Source of the DNA: Neobacillus sp. YX16
GTDB taxonomy: Bacteria > Bacillota > Bacilli > Bacillales > Cytobacillaceae
Direction of reading: 5' to 3'
DNA length: 64,000 nucleotides
Assembly (NCBI RefSeq): GCF_030123505.1
Contig: NZ_CP126115.1
Coordinates: 2,928,001-2,992,000 of the forward strand
A program made the translations under genes and the position numbers. Numbering within the stretch: position 1 is the stretch's first letter; the number at the start of each line of letters is the position of its first letter. Shown here in pieces: positions 1 through 7,706 of this stretch. The notes below the pieces were generated by a model. The model worked only from the letters and a program-made list of their open reading frames with translations. It was not told the DNA's origin and ran no database searches.

Positions 1-10
1 CTTGTAATCC

Positions 11-50
11 ATTTTATTATTGTGCTAACGAAGCAGTATAGTGGAATAAG
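11..50 (+). repeat. attC-like repeat, right arm only (window edge)
   Basis: Right arm of the interspersed element: TTATTGTG, then CTAAC at 25-29, a short spacer, and a degenerate second box (GTATAG). Its left arm would lie before the window start. It precedes the small gene at 129, as right arms do throughout the window. Confidence 0.6.
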
Positions 51-128
51 ATATTATCATGGAATTTTGAACCTAGAAAGGGGAATTTTCAGTATATATA
101 AGTAAAATCAAAAAATGGAGTGGAATTT

Positions 129-272
129 GTGAAAAAGAAAGTGCTTCTCTATTTGTTAGGAGTAGCAATGTTTATAATCGGTTTTTATTTATATACTCAA
201 TGGAATAGGATTGGTAGTATATTTATGGTGCTTGGGGGTGGAACTCTCGTCACCGCTGCTTTATCAAAGTAA
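129..272 (+). CDS. small hydrophobic membrane protein (47 aa)
   Basis: GTG start with GGAG 8 nt upstream. The 47-residue product has a short basic N-terminus (KKK) and two hydrophobic stretches (about residues 5-21 and 30-45), so it is probably a two-helix membrane peptide. No family was recognised. It lies alone between two copies of the interspersed repeat, the typical single-gene unit of this window. Its small size makes the call moderate; the ribosome site and clean hydrophobic pattern support it. Confidence 0.5.
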   Translation: MKKKVLLYLLGVAMFIIGFYLYTQWNRIGSIFMVLGGGTLVTAALSK

Positions 273-310
273 TTAATAAACGCCAGTTTTATCTGAGAAG
301 TTGCAATAAA

Positions 311-393
311 CTTATATTGCTATCGGGGGCGATTCTTCAAGAACGAAGAATCGTTTTTCTTCTTATTCTAATATAGGGGAAGGTTAGTTAACG
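311..393 (+). repeat. attC-like repeat
   Basis: Left arm CTATCGGGGGC (318-330), hairpin 330-352 (CGATTCTTC paired with GAAGAATCG, then T-run), right arm TTCTTATTCTAATATAGGGGAAGGTTAG. The hairpin plus T-run could also terminate transcription of the upstream small gene. Confidence 0.7.
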
Positions 394-528
394 AAAATAC
401 CTAGACCTCTATATTTAATACCATTAGTAACGATATTTCGTTAATGCATAAATTTTGATGTTTATACCTTCCCTAAGGCTCATATTAATTTGGGTAATGT
501 GTAATACGGTAGAAAGTGAGGTTGATAT

Positions 529-930
529 ATGTTAGAAAAAATAAGAAAAATTAATCTGAAAACGGCTGTATTTATGGGGATATGTTTTTACTCGTTAACA
601 ATGTTACTCCATGTTCTTATTATTAGCGGTGTTATTCCATTCACATGGGTTAATGGTGGACGGTCTGATGCCTTTACTACTCAACTACCAATATCTATTT
701 TTAATATCATTATTTGTATTATTGGCGGAGTTTTCACACTAGTTGTTGCCGGAAATACGCTATATAAACATAAAAGAGGAAGAACTGTTATATGTTGGTT
801 TTTTGTCGCACTTTGGTCTTTTGGGTTTTGTCAACAATTATTGGGAACACCTCTTGAAAAACTGGTTGGTTCGTTACTATTGCTCCTTGGAGTCATATCG
901 AACTTGCGTATGGCAATTGAAAAAAGATAG
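529..930 (+). CDS. small membrane protein, unknown family (133 aa)
   Basis: ATG start after a GTGAGGT ribosome site. About four hydrophobic segments (roughly residues 12-35, 50-75, 85-105 and 108-125) indicate an integral membrane protein; the N-terminus is basic (KIRKINLK). No catalytic motif or known family was recognised. It is the only gene between two repeat copies, in the same orientation as most units here. Confidence 0.7.
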   Translation: MLEKIRKINLKTAVFMGICFYSLTMLLHVLIISGVIPFTWVNGGRSDAFTTQLPISIFNIIICIIGGVFTLVVAGNTLYKHKRGRTVICWFFVALWSFGFCQQLLGTPLEKLVGSLLLLLGVISNLRMAIEKR

Positions 931-951
931 CAGGCTCAATTGAATTAACTA

Positions 952-1010
952 GTTTGTGAAAATATATACTTAAACAAACAAGTGCGATGCTTAAAGAAGC
1001 ATCGCTTTTC
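952..1010 (+). repeat. attC-like repeat, left arm plus hairpin, recombinase remnant attached
   Basis: Long-form left arm (GTTTGTGAA, ACTTAAACAAACAAGTGC) followed by hairpin 984-1005 (GCGATGC paired with GCATCGC) and a T-run. Where the right arm would follow lies the antisense 3' end of a recombinase gene, as at 20804 and 57541. Confidence 0.7.
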
Positions 1011-1242
1011 CATTTAAAAATATTTCATGTCTGATACTTCCACAAAGTTTGGCATAAATACGTGTGGTTTCACTTTTTTCATGACCTAGTAAGCTCTGAA
1101 TAACATCCAATAGCGCTCCATTATTCAATAAATGGGTGCCGTAACAGCTGTGCCTAAGTGGATGCCTAAACAGAACTATTCTAATATTTAGGAAATTTTT
1201 TATATCTACACTGTGTATTAAGCCTATTGATCCACCAAACAC
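991..1242 (-). pseudogene. tyrosine recombinase C-terminal remnant
   Basis: The minus-strand frame keeps the C-terminal catalytic block of the recombinases at 20873 and 57620: an HPLRHS segment (HxxR), then THLLNNGA, DVIQSLLGHEKSETTRIYA with the catalytic His and Tyr. Homology to the other copies stops a little upstream of HPLRHS, and the N-terminal core-binding domain is missing, so this is a truncated copy. Its position, antisense and just after a left arm plus hairpin, is the same as for the two full copies. This suggests one element type that decayed here. Confidence 0.8.
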
Positions 1243-1392
1243 GACAGAAGTGCAGGCAGATTTTGATAAGTTAATACAAGGACTCCGCTTCTCTTATTTC
1301 GTACCGTAGTTAAAAATCCGAGAGTGTAGCAGCAGATGATAGATTCAGGCAGCATCTCCATCCGTAACCGTGAACCAATGATTCACTAATTG
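1243..1392. other. gap with a possible degraded coding fragment
   Basis: No intact gene. A short + strand reading near 1230-1308 (PPNTTEVQADFDKLIQGLRF, then a stop) and a second fragment at about 1335-1389 look protein-like but are too short to identify. Confidence 0.25.
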
Positions 1393-2667
1393 CTATATAT
1401 TCATTATTCCTTCTTTAGTTAATTGACTTGAATGTTGTTTTTTAATAATTATCACAAATAAGCTTGCAAGGATACAGAAAATTCCTGCCAAGAAGAATGC
1501 CCAAGTATAAGTGTTGAAAAATTTATAGACTAGACCCCCTCCATATGCAGCTACCGCAGCACCTACCTGATGAGATGCGAAAATCCAACCGTAAATGATT
1601 CCACTTTTAGTAGTCCCGAAGATTTGTCTCGAGATACTAATGGTAGGAGGAACAGTTGCAATCCAATCTAATCCATAAAACACAGTAAAGATAACTAGCA
1701 TAGTAGTGGAACCTTCATTTAATGCATAAGGAAGTAATACAAGCGAAGCCCCTCTTAAACCGTAGTACCAAAATAATAGCCATCGATTATCGAAACGATC
1801 TGACAGCCAACCGGATAGAGTTGTTCCTACTAGATTAAAGATTCCCATAAACGAAAGGAACGAAGCCGCTGTCACTAAAGGGATGCCAAAGCTTATACAG
1901 TAAGAAACAAAATGGGTACCAATTAACCCGCTAGTTGAAAGCCCACAAATAAAGAAACTTCCAGCTAATAACCAAAATTCCTTCACCTTCACAGCTTCGA
2001 ATAAGCCATTGAAGGCTAAAACAATAGGATTTTTCTTTTCTCCTTTATTACTCACTTGTATTTCTTTTTCCAGTCCATATGGAAGAATACCAACATCCTT
2101 TGGTGTGTTTTTCATAAATAAAAGGATTACGATAAGCATAATGAAACTAAGGATCATAAATAAAGCAATCGCCCAGCGCCACGAATAATTTTCAATTATA
2201 GCAGCTAAAACAGGAAGTAGAATTAACTGACCTGTTGCTGTACTTGACGTTAATATTCCTATTGCAAGACCTCTTCTTTTCACAAACCAATGATTCGCCA
2301 CATATGGACTTACTACTGTTAAAAAAAGACTTGCTCCTAGTCCAATTATAACGCCCCAAATAAGGATCATCTGCCATGATTGGTTCATCATTAAAGTAAG
2401 TAAGATACCTGTCAGCAAAGTTGCCATAGAAACGATCATCATTTTTTTTAACCCATTCACTTCTAATAATGCAGCCATGAACGGTCCTGATATCCCATAT
2501 AAAAAAAGACTAATTGCAAAAGCAAGCGCAATAATAGATCGATCCCAGCCAAATTCTTTTTCTAAGGGGTCTATGAAAACTCCTGATGATGACATGACAA
2601 TTCCGGCTACAATAATAGAGAAAAATGTAATAACAAGAATAAACCAGCTATAGTGTATACGTTTCAA
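1393..2667 (-). CDS. MFS transporter, OFA/YbfB-like
   Basis: 424 residues with about 12 transmembrane segments. The two halves are separated by a cytoplasmic loop near residues 190-215. The N-terminus (HYSWFILVITFFS) and the GxxxDRFDNRW cytoplasmic motif (residues about 285-295) are typical of the oxalate/formate and monocarboxylate branch of the major facilitator superfamily, including Bacillus YbfB. The substrate is not deducible. It is transcribed divergently from the LysR gene at 2815 with a 147 bp shared intergenic region, so the LysR protein is the likely regulator. No repeat element lies within the pair. Confidence 0.85.
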   Translation of the reverse strand: MKRIHYSWFILVITFFSIIVAGIVMSSSGVFIDPLEKEFGWDRSIIALAFAISLFLYGISGPFMAALLEVNGLKKMMIVSMATLLTGILLTLMMNQSWQMILIWGVIIGLGASLFLTVVSPYVANHWFVKRRGLAIGILTSSTATGQLILLPVLAAIIENYSWRWAIALFMILSFIMLIVILLFMKNTPKDVGILPYGLEKEIQVSNKGEKKNPIVLAFNGLFEAVKVKEFWLLAGSFFICGLSTSGLIGTHFVSYCISFGIPLVTAASFLSFMGIFNLVGTTLSGWLSDRFDNRWLLFWYYGLRGASLVLLPYALNEGSTTMLVIFTVFYGLDWIATVPPTISISRQIFGTTKSGIIYGWIFASHQVGAAVAAYGGGLVYKFFNTYTWAFFLAGIFCILASLFVIIIKKQHSSQLTKEGIMNI

Positions 2668-2814
2668 AACTCAAATACCTCCGTTGTCTTCATATAATGC
2701 TTTTTTCTAAATAATAACTTGCAACTAATTATTAGTAAAATTGAAGTTTATGAAGTTATCCATTGATTTTTTTGATACTATAAAAGTAAGAGTAATATAT
2801 AAGTAGGTGAAAAA
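2668..2814. promoter_or_regulatory. divergent MFS/LysR promoter region with dyads
   Basis: The shared intergenic region holds CTAATTATTAG (2725-2735), a T-N9/11-A type dyad typical of LysR sites. It is nested between ATAACTT (2714-2720) and its complement AAGTTAT (2753-2759). Both genes could be controlled from here by the product of the 2815 gene. Confidence 0.45.
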
Positions 2815-3726
2815 ATGGAAATACGCCATTTTGTTACGTTTAAAAAGGTTATTGAAACGGGTAGCTTTACACAAGCAGCAGAAAATTTAGGCTACACTCA
2901 ATCCACAGTGACTTCTCATATTCAGGCACTTGAAGAACATTTAGGTGGACCTCTGTTTGATCGGATGGGTCGAAAGGTTGGGTTGACTGATATTGGCAAG
3001 AAGTTGTTGCCCTATACTCAAGAGATTTTAGATACCTATGAAAAAATCGAAAGCATTACTAGTGAGGAAAAGGATATTAGAGGGACGATAAAGATTGCGG
3101 CTCCTGAATCTCTTACGGTATACCGCTTAGAACCGATATTAAGAGAATATCGAAAGAAATTTCCTCATGTAAGCATCCGTTTAAGTAATGCCACTTGCGG
3201 TGATAACAAGAAAGCAATACTTAATGGTAGTGCAGATATTGCGTTTGTTATGTTGCCACGGTTTGAGGATTCAGATTTAGTTATCCTTCCGTTAATAAAC
3301 GAACCGATTGTTCTCGTTGGAAGTCCTGACTGTTCACTGAACAGTTTAGCTAAAAGTTACGAAAATCAGAAGCTTAGCGAGTGTTTAATTACTAACGAGA
3401 AAGAAGCCAGTTATCGAAGAATATTTGAAGAGTTCTTACGTGATAGAGGGATTGAACCTTCTAACATCATGGAACTTTGGAGTATTGAGGCGATAAAGCG
3501 GTCTGTAATGAGTGGGCTTGGTATTGCTTATTTACCTTTAGTGGCTGTACAGGATGAAGTCGAAGAAGGAAAGTTGAAAATTATTCCTTGTGAAGCTGAC
3601 GTAAAACAGCTATATTCTCAAGTTCTTTATCACAAAAATAAATGGATTTCCCCTGCACTATCAAGTTTTATAGATATTACCTTGAAACATACAAGAGACA
3701 GGGCATGTGAGGAGACTACTTGTTGA
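2815..3726 (+). CDS. LysR-family transcriptional regulator
   Basis: 303 residues. The N-terminal winged helix (about residues 1-60) has the LysR signature (ETGSFTQAAENLGYTQSTVT, then LEEHLGGPLFDR). A LysR substrate-binding domain follows (residues about 88-295). ATG start with TAGGTG upstream. Divergent from the MFS transporter, the classic arrangement for a regulator of that gene. The co-inducer is unknown. LEEHLGGPLF carries Gly-Gly where Gly-Thr/Val is more usual, which is probably neutral. Confidence 0.9.
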   Translation: MEIRHFVTFKKVIETGSFTQAAENLGYTQSTVTSHIQALEEHLGGPLFDRMGRKVGLTDIGKKLLPYTQEILDTYEKIESITSEEKDIRGTIKIAAPESLTVYRLEPILREYRKKFPHVSIRLSNATCGDNKKAILNGSADIAFVMLPRFEDSDLVILPLINEPIVLVGSPDCSLNSLAKSYENQKLSECLITNEKEASYRRIFEEFLRDRGIEPSNIMELWSIEAIKRSVMSGLGIAYLPLVAVQDEVEEGKLKIIPCEADVKQLYSQVLYHKNKWISPALSSFIDITLKHTRDRACEETTC

Positions 3727-3731
3727 GTTGA

Positions 3732-3828
3732 GATTGTGAAGTTTAAACTTAAACGTACTGGTGTAAAACTAGAAGTTTCGGCTGTCATTTTTGGTAGCTG
3801 TTTTTCTTAGTTCAACTTTAATTAAAGA
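3732..3828 (+). repeat. attC-like repeat, degenerate
   Basis: Long-form left arm (GATTGTGAAG, CTTAAACGTACTGGTGTAAAACTAG), hairpin 3779-3800 (GGCTGTC/GGTAGCTG) with T-run, then a weak right arm (TTCTTAGTTCAACTTTAATTAAAG). Confidence 0.55.
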
Positions 3829-3843
3829 TGGGTTACCGAAAAG

Positions 3844-3870
3844 AGACCGCGGCAGTGGTCTTTTTCTTCT
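3844..3870 (+). terminator. intrinsic terminator
   Basis: AGACCGC paired with AGTGGTCT around a 3-nt loop, followed by TTTTTCTTCTTTTT; lies after the LysR gene and its repeat. Confidence 0.6.
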
Positions 3871-3952
3871 TTTTATTAAAGCATAATTAATAATGTGGAA
3901 AAATATGTATAGTAGTACAAGCTTGTTAAATTTTTATTAGGAGGATTTTTCA

Positions 3953-4234
3953 TTGAAAAAAAGAACTAAATTTGCTGCGATTCTTTGTTCAACCAGTGCT
4001 CTTTTATTATCCATCGGTTTTTTAAATCAAAACATAAGCAATGCCGAGGCATCTTCTCAATCTAAGATAATACCTTATGTACCTTTCTTACCGATTGTTT
4101 CCAAAGGGAATGCTGCAATAAGTGTAACAACAGCAGAACAAAATATGGTAGAGATTTCACCAGTTTTATTTGGGTATTTACAACAACAAAATGGACAAGT
4201 TGTCTATTTTGAAAAGACTATACATCAAAATTAA
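3953..4234 (+). CDS. small secreted protein (93 aa)
   Basis: TTG start with AGGAGG at 3939-3944. The product begins with KKRTKFAAILCSTSALLLSIGF and a cleavage-like NAEA (about residue 30), a clear signal peptide. The mature part is about 60 residues, without cysteines or known motifs. Its stop codon TAA lies inside the ATTAAC of the following repeat. Unknown function. Confidence 0.65.
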   Translation: MKKRTKFAAILCSTSALLLSIGFLNQNISNAEASSQSKIIPYVPFLPIVSKGNAAISVTTAEQNMVEISPVLFGYLQQQNGQVVYFEKTIHQN

Positions 4235-4302
4235 CAAGGGCAAGAGTTTAATTAGTGGTGCTGCGGCTAGCATTTTTTTTAATTGAGCTAACTGAAACTG
4301 GA
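4229..4302 (+). repeat. attC-like repeat, degenerate
   Basis: Left arm ATTAACAAGGGCAAGAG overlapping the stop codon of the 3953 gene, a small hairpin (TGCT/AGCA) with an eight-T run, and right arm remnant TTGAGCTAACTGAAAC. Confidence 0.5.
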
Positions 4303-4545
4303 AAATTACGTTATTTTGCTGGCTTTTTCATTAGTCTTTTTGAAAATGTGACTGATTAAATTTCACTAACAAATGTTGAGCCAATAGCAATGCACTATGT
4401 AAGAAAAGATACCTGGCAGTTCTTCAATTAATCAGATTAGTAAAACTCCAAATTTAATTAAAAAGTATTTTAGCATCCAAGTAAGCATACCAATTGTTAG
4501 TCTTGGAATAATCTGCCTAAATAAGTGCAAAATAATAACCATTAA
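4303..4545. other. gap, no intact gene
   Basis: AT-rich. A short + frame reading VEPIAMHYVRKDTWQFFN then stop (about 4374-4430) may be a gene remnant; nothing else was recognised. Confidence 0.3.
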
Positions 4546-4563
4546 TTGGTGGAGGTTATTATT

Positions 4564-4728
4564 TTGCTTAACAAAAAAGAGAAGATTACATCCTTATTTT
4601 GGATTGCTATACTTGGACTGATATTAACAACGATATATACAATAATCCTTGGTATTTTAGGATATAGGACAATGAACAGGATCGATTATATGTACAAACA
4701 GAATAAACAAAGATCGAATAATAGTTAA
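4564..4728 (+). CDS. small single-span membrane protein (54 aa)
   Basis: TTG start at 4564, 8 nt after GGAGG (4551-4555). An upstream in-frame TTG at 4546 lacks a ribosome site. One hydrophobic helix (about residues 11-33) is flanked by lysines, with a polar, basic C-terminus rich in Asn/Gln/Lys. Unknown family; the sole gene between two repeat elements. Confidence 0.55.
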   Translation: MLNKKEKITSLFWIAILGLILTTIYTIILGILGYRTMNRIDYMYKQNKQRSNNS

Positions 4729-4731
4729 TAA

Positions 4732-4797
4732 AGAGTGACTGAGAAGTCGCTTTTTTTATTCCTTCTTCAATAAACGATGCAGTTTAGCACAAAAACA
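4732..4797 (+). repeat. attC-like repeat, left arm lost
   Basis: Hairpin AGTGACT/AGTCGCT with seven-T run, then right arm TTCTTCAATAAACGATGCAGTTTAG (4760-4786). No recognisable left arm. Confidence 0.5.
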
Positions 4798-4853
4798 GGT
4801 TGATTTGAAACGGAATAAAAATAACTTCTCTATACTGTAAAGGAGGGGTAAAT

Positions 4854-4993
4854 TTGAAGTGTAAATATTTTTGGTGCCTTTGGCAATGATTTTTCTTATT
4901 ATATGGATTTATAAGATAAAAAGAGATAGCGAAAACCAAGTTAAACCAAACATAAGAATTATCGAACTATTGGAAACTGGAAAAACAGAGTGA
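4854..4993 (+). pseudogene. possible frameshifted small membrane protein
   Basis: A strong ribosome site (AGGAGGGG, 4841-4848) precedes TTG at 4854, but that frame stops at once. From about 4871 a different frame reads FLVPLAMIFLIIWIYKIKRD and a polar tail to the TGA at 4991-4993, a plausible one-helix peptide. The simplest reading is a one-base indel near 4860-4870. Alternatively, translation starts at GTG 4874. It occupies a full unit between two repeats. Confidence 0.4.
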
Positions 4994-5002
4994 TTAATTG
5001 TA

Positions 5003-5096
5003 GTTTCTTGTTAACGGGAGTGTTTATCCAAGAAGGATTAACGCTCTTTTTTGTAGAATTTTATTGAATGATAGGTCATGATACTTCAATAAGGAA
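5003..5096 (+). repeat. attC-like repeat
   Basis: Left arm TTCTTGTTAACGGGAGTG; long hairpin (AGTGTTTATCC paired with GGATTAACGCT, loop AAGAA) and T-run; right arm degenerate (ATTGAATGATAGG). This left-arm/hairpin form (GATCCAAGAAGGATTAACGC) recurs at 7240, 17272, 20025 and 59127. Confidence 0.65.
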
Positions 5097-5140
5097 TATG
5101 GAGTTCTATGGTAACTGATCTTAGCAAAGGGGGAATAAAA

Positions 5141-5650
5141 TTGAGTAAAAAAAGGAAGTTACTATTCAGAATTACAATAGGTTTGAATATAGTACTTGTC
5201 GCAATTGTAGCTTGGGGAATAATAAAGATGAATTTCGTGAACGAGCAAGTTCTTGTTACAGAAGCTCAAAATAATTTAGTTGAATTGGAGAGTTTAATTG
5301 CTTACCAGAGTGATAACAATTGGTCTGAACCAAACTTGGTTACGACAGAATTAGGAGATGTGTTAAACGGAATATGGCTTGGAATGACCACTGGAGAGCA
5401 GCTAGGAGCTCTATCTAAAAGTGACAAGGGAATTCTAGAAGAATTGTATTCCAAATTAAATCAATATCCAAATGATGAATTATATAGCTTTGCCGATTTA
5501 ACTGAAAAGGATAAAAAGAATTTTGAAAACCTACAACAAACACTTCGTGAAGTTGGATTAGGATCAAATATTCCTATTAGTGTCAAATTGGATTCCTTTA
5601 TGTACCAAGCAGAGGCATTAAATGAAAAGATAGAAGCCCCATTAAAATAA
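5141..5650 (+). CDS. membrane-anchored extracellular protein, unknown (169 aa)
   Basis: The TTG at 5141 is chosen over ATG 5108 because AAAGGGGG lies about 7 nt before it. The basic N-terminus (SKKRKLLFR) precedes one hydrophobic segment (about residues 9-30), then a hydrophilic, probably extracytoplasmic domain of about 140 residues predicted to be mostly helical. No known family or catalytic motif was recognised. Unlike most neighbours, no repeat separates it from the next gene. Confidence 0.7.
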   Translation: MSKKRKLLFRITIGLNIVLVAIVAWGIIKMNFVNEQVLVTEAQNNLVELESLIAYQSDNNWSEPNLVTTELGDVLNGIWLGMTTGEQLGALSKSDKGILEELYSKLNQYPNDELYSFADLTEKDKKNFENLQQTLREVGLGSNIPISVKLDSFMYQAEALNEKIEAPLK

Positions 5651-5750
5651 CGATGGACTACTAATAAAAATATATTATTGGCAGGAAAATTATTTTTTTT
5701 TAAACGATTCAAGATATTAGCTACTATTTAGGCAGACGGGGGCTATAGGC

Positions 5751-6215
5751 ATGGATTATAGAATTGAAGTAATAGATTTTGAGGTTGAAATTGTTGGAGT
5801 AAAACAGAAAGTCGTTACAGAGGATGCTTTTAATACAATCCCTAGATTATGGGAAGAAGCGACTAAGAATGGATTGTTACAAAGGCTAATTGATATGTCA
5901 TGGGAAAATTCACAAAGCAAAATGGAAGGGATTTTAGGTGTATGTGGAATACATGCTGCTATTACGGATAAAGAATTTGATTATTTTATGGGTTGCCGTT
6001 ATATAAGTGGTCCCACCAGCGAGATGGAGAAAATAGTGATCCCGAAAAGTACATGGGCTGTTTTTCCAACTATTACTGAGGCATGGAAGCGTCTTTACAC
6101 TGAATGGCTGCCTACATCAGGATATGAATTGGCAGACCTCCCTTGTATTGAGAATCATTTAGCACCTGATAGAGTTCCTAATAGTGAGCTTTGGGTTCCT
6201 GTTATAACGAAATAG
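5751..6215 (+). CDS. GyrI-like effector-binding domain protein
   Basis: 154 residues matching the AraC-effector-binding/GyrI-like small-molecule-binding fold: EVEIVGVKQKV near the start, a central G-V-C/Y-F-M-G-C strand pair, IPKSTWAVFPT, and the C-terminal ELWVPVITK strand. Such stand-alone domains bind drugs or other small ligands and in some cases hydrolyse or sequester them; the ligand here is unknown. A second, divergent member lies at 59291. GGGGGC precedes the ATG. Confidence 0.75.
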   Translation: MDYRIEVIDFEVEIVGVKQKVVTEDAFNTIPRLWEEATKNGLLQRLIDMSWENSQSKMEGILGVCGIHAAITDKEFDYFMGCRYISGPTSEMEKIVIPKSTWAVFPTITEAWKRLYTEWLPTSGYELADLPCIENHLAPDRVPNSELWVPVITK

Positions 6216-6237
6216 TGGTAAATAGATTTTTTAGTTT

Positions 6238-6323
6238 CTACTGACGTGTATCAAAAGTTTAAGAACGGTTATCTTTGCGGCAATCTTTTCTTGTTGTGCT
6301 AACGGGATATAATGGTGAAGAAG
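6238..6323 (+). repeat. attC-like repeat
   Basis: Weak left arm (CTGACGTGTATCAAAAGTTTAAG), short imperfect hairpin, and right arm TTCTTGTTGTGCTAACGGGATATAATGGTGAAGAAG. Confidence 0.6.
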
Positions 6324-6415
6324 TAATCGAAGACTATTTTGACTTCCTCCGAATAATACCAAATCAATAAAAAGTAGTTTATAATACAGCTATCATTATT
6401 ATTAAGGGGCAGTTT

Positions 6416-7231
6416 ATGGAGCTAATTACAGGAAAAGTAATAATAATATCCTTATTTTTATTAATCATTACAATGATCGAAACATTAGCTTATTCAACAA
6501 GGATTTCAGGGGCAAGGGTCAAATTTATTGCAACGGCTTTATCTTTGTTTAGTATGCTAGTGATCGTTTCAAGATTTTCTACAATGATTCAACAACCTTT
6601 AACAGCAAAACTTATCGCAGAAGCACCTGATGTAGACAAATTACACTATATAGAGGAACAGTATAGGATATTAATTGGTATGACCTCTATTGGAGTGTTA
6701 TTGGGAATTCTGTTATTTCCTACGTTCATCAACATCTTTTCAAGAGCAATTATCCAACTTTCCAATCAACGTGGTTCAATAATTGGAATGTTTGCTAATC
6801 AATTCAATCGAAATGGCATTAGAAAAATAGTAATATGTTTTAGGCTTCCGAGATTTACATACCTTAAGGGAATTACGTTAAAAACCATTCCGAAGCGACT
6901 CTTTGTGATTAATGTTATCATTTCCGCTGTATTCACCATTGGGGTACTATCTTCCATTTATGCATCAATGTTAGTTCCAGAAGATTATGCTCAGGCCGCA
7001 TTAATGTCATCTGGCATAATAAATGGTATAGCAACTATTTTGTTGACATTATTTATTGACCCAAAAGCCTCCGTGTTAGCTGATAGAGTAATGAAAAAAC
7101 AAACGGATTATATTTACTTAAAAAGTTACTCTCTCACGATGATTAGTTCAAAATTCCTGGGGACAATTGTGGCTCAACTTCTGTTTATCCCTGCTGCCTA
7201 TTATGTAGCTTGGTTTGCAAAGTGGATTTAA
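6416..7231 (+). CDS. amj: lipid II flippase, Amj family
   Basis: 271 residues with about six hydrophobic helices. The MIETLAYSTRISGARV motif near residues 19-35 and the SSIYASMLVPEDY segment are characteristic of the Amj (YdaH, formerly DUF2837) family. Amj is known as an alternative flippase that moves the peptidoglycan precursor lipid II across the membrane and, in B. subtilis, backs up MurJ. Length is near that of the family. ATG with AAGGGGC upstream. It is the only gene between two repeats, so an essential-type cell-wall function appears here as a single-gene unit; whether it duplicates a core copy elsewhere cannot be seen. Confidence 0.8.
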   Translation: MELITGKVIIISLFLLIITMIETLAYSTRISGARVKFIATALSLFSMLVIVSRFSTMIQQPLTAKLIAEAPDVDKLHYIEEQYRILIGMTSIGVLLGILLFPTFINIFSRAIIQLSNQRGSIIGMFANQFNRNGIRKIVICFRLPRFTYLKGITLKTIPKRLFVINVIISAVFTIGVLSSIYASMLVPEDYAQAALMSSGIINGIATILLTLFIDPKASVLADRVMKKQTDYIYLKSYSLTMISSKFLGTIVAQLLFIPAAYYVAWFAKWI

Positions 7232-7239
7232 CGAGTTTT

Positions 7240-7320
7240 AGTTCAACTAACGGGGCGTTGATCCAAGAAGGATTAACGCTTCTTTTTATTGAACTATATT
7301 GAAGTAACGGAGCAGGTTAG
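7240..7320 (+). repeat. attC-like repeat, interrupted by an IS1111 derivative
   Basis: Left arm AGTTCAACTAACGGGGCG, hairpin 7253-7279 (GCGTTGATCC/GGATTAACGC, T-run), right arm TGAAGTAACGGAGCAGGTTAG ending at 7320. The IS1111-type derivative follows directly and the flank resumes AGTTTAATAA at 7611. Confidence 0.8.
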
Positions 7321-7610
7321 CATTCCTGTAGTGCTTAAATTTCAGGTTTGAAAAAAATAGAGCCCCTCAGTAAGATACGAGTATAGAGTCCAATCTAACT
7401 CAGAGTCTTAAGGAGGAAGCCCTACAATGAATTTTAAAATGCAAGACAAACAAAATCAACTAATAGCAAGAATTTCCGATACACATCTAATTGTAGGTGT
7501 AGATATTGCTCAACAACTATATGTTCAAGAGCAGTTAATTTTCGTGGAATTGTAATAGGAGACCTTGCGAATAAGTGAGCATTCAAGAGATATTGGTATC
7601 AAGCTGAGGG
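7321..7610 (+). mobile_element. IS1111-type element, internally deleted (about 290 bp)
   Basis: The left end (CATTCCTGTAG), the AAGGAGG-ATG leader and the first ~45 codons of the transposase match the larger copy at 9303. The sequence then jumps to the same right end (AATAAGTGAGCATTCAAGAGA ... GAGGG). It is a non-autonomous deletion derivative. It is inserted after CAGGTTAG of a repeat right arm, the position used by the larger copy. Confidence 0.85.
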
Positions 7611-7706
7611 AGTTTAATAATTTTCCAAATAATACACTAACTGTAATACATTGTTTTTTTATGAACATACTAAAAGCAAATTGGATTTTAGGTGGTTAAT
7701 TGAACA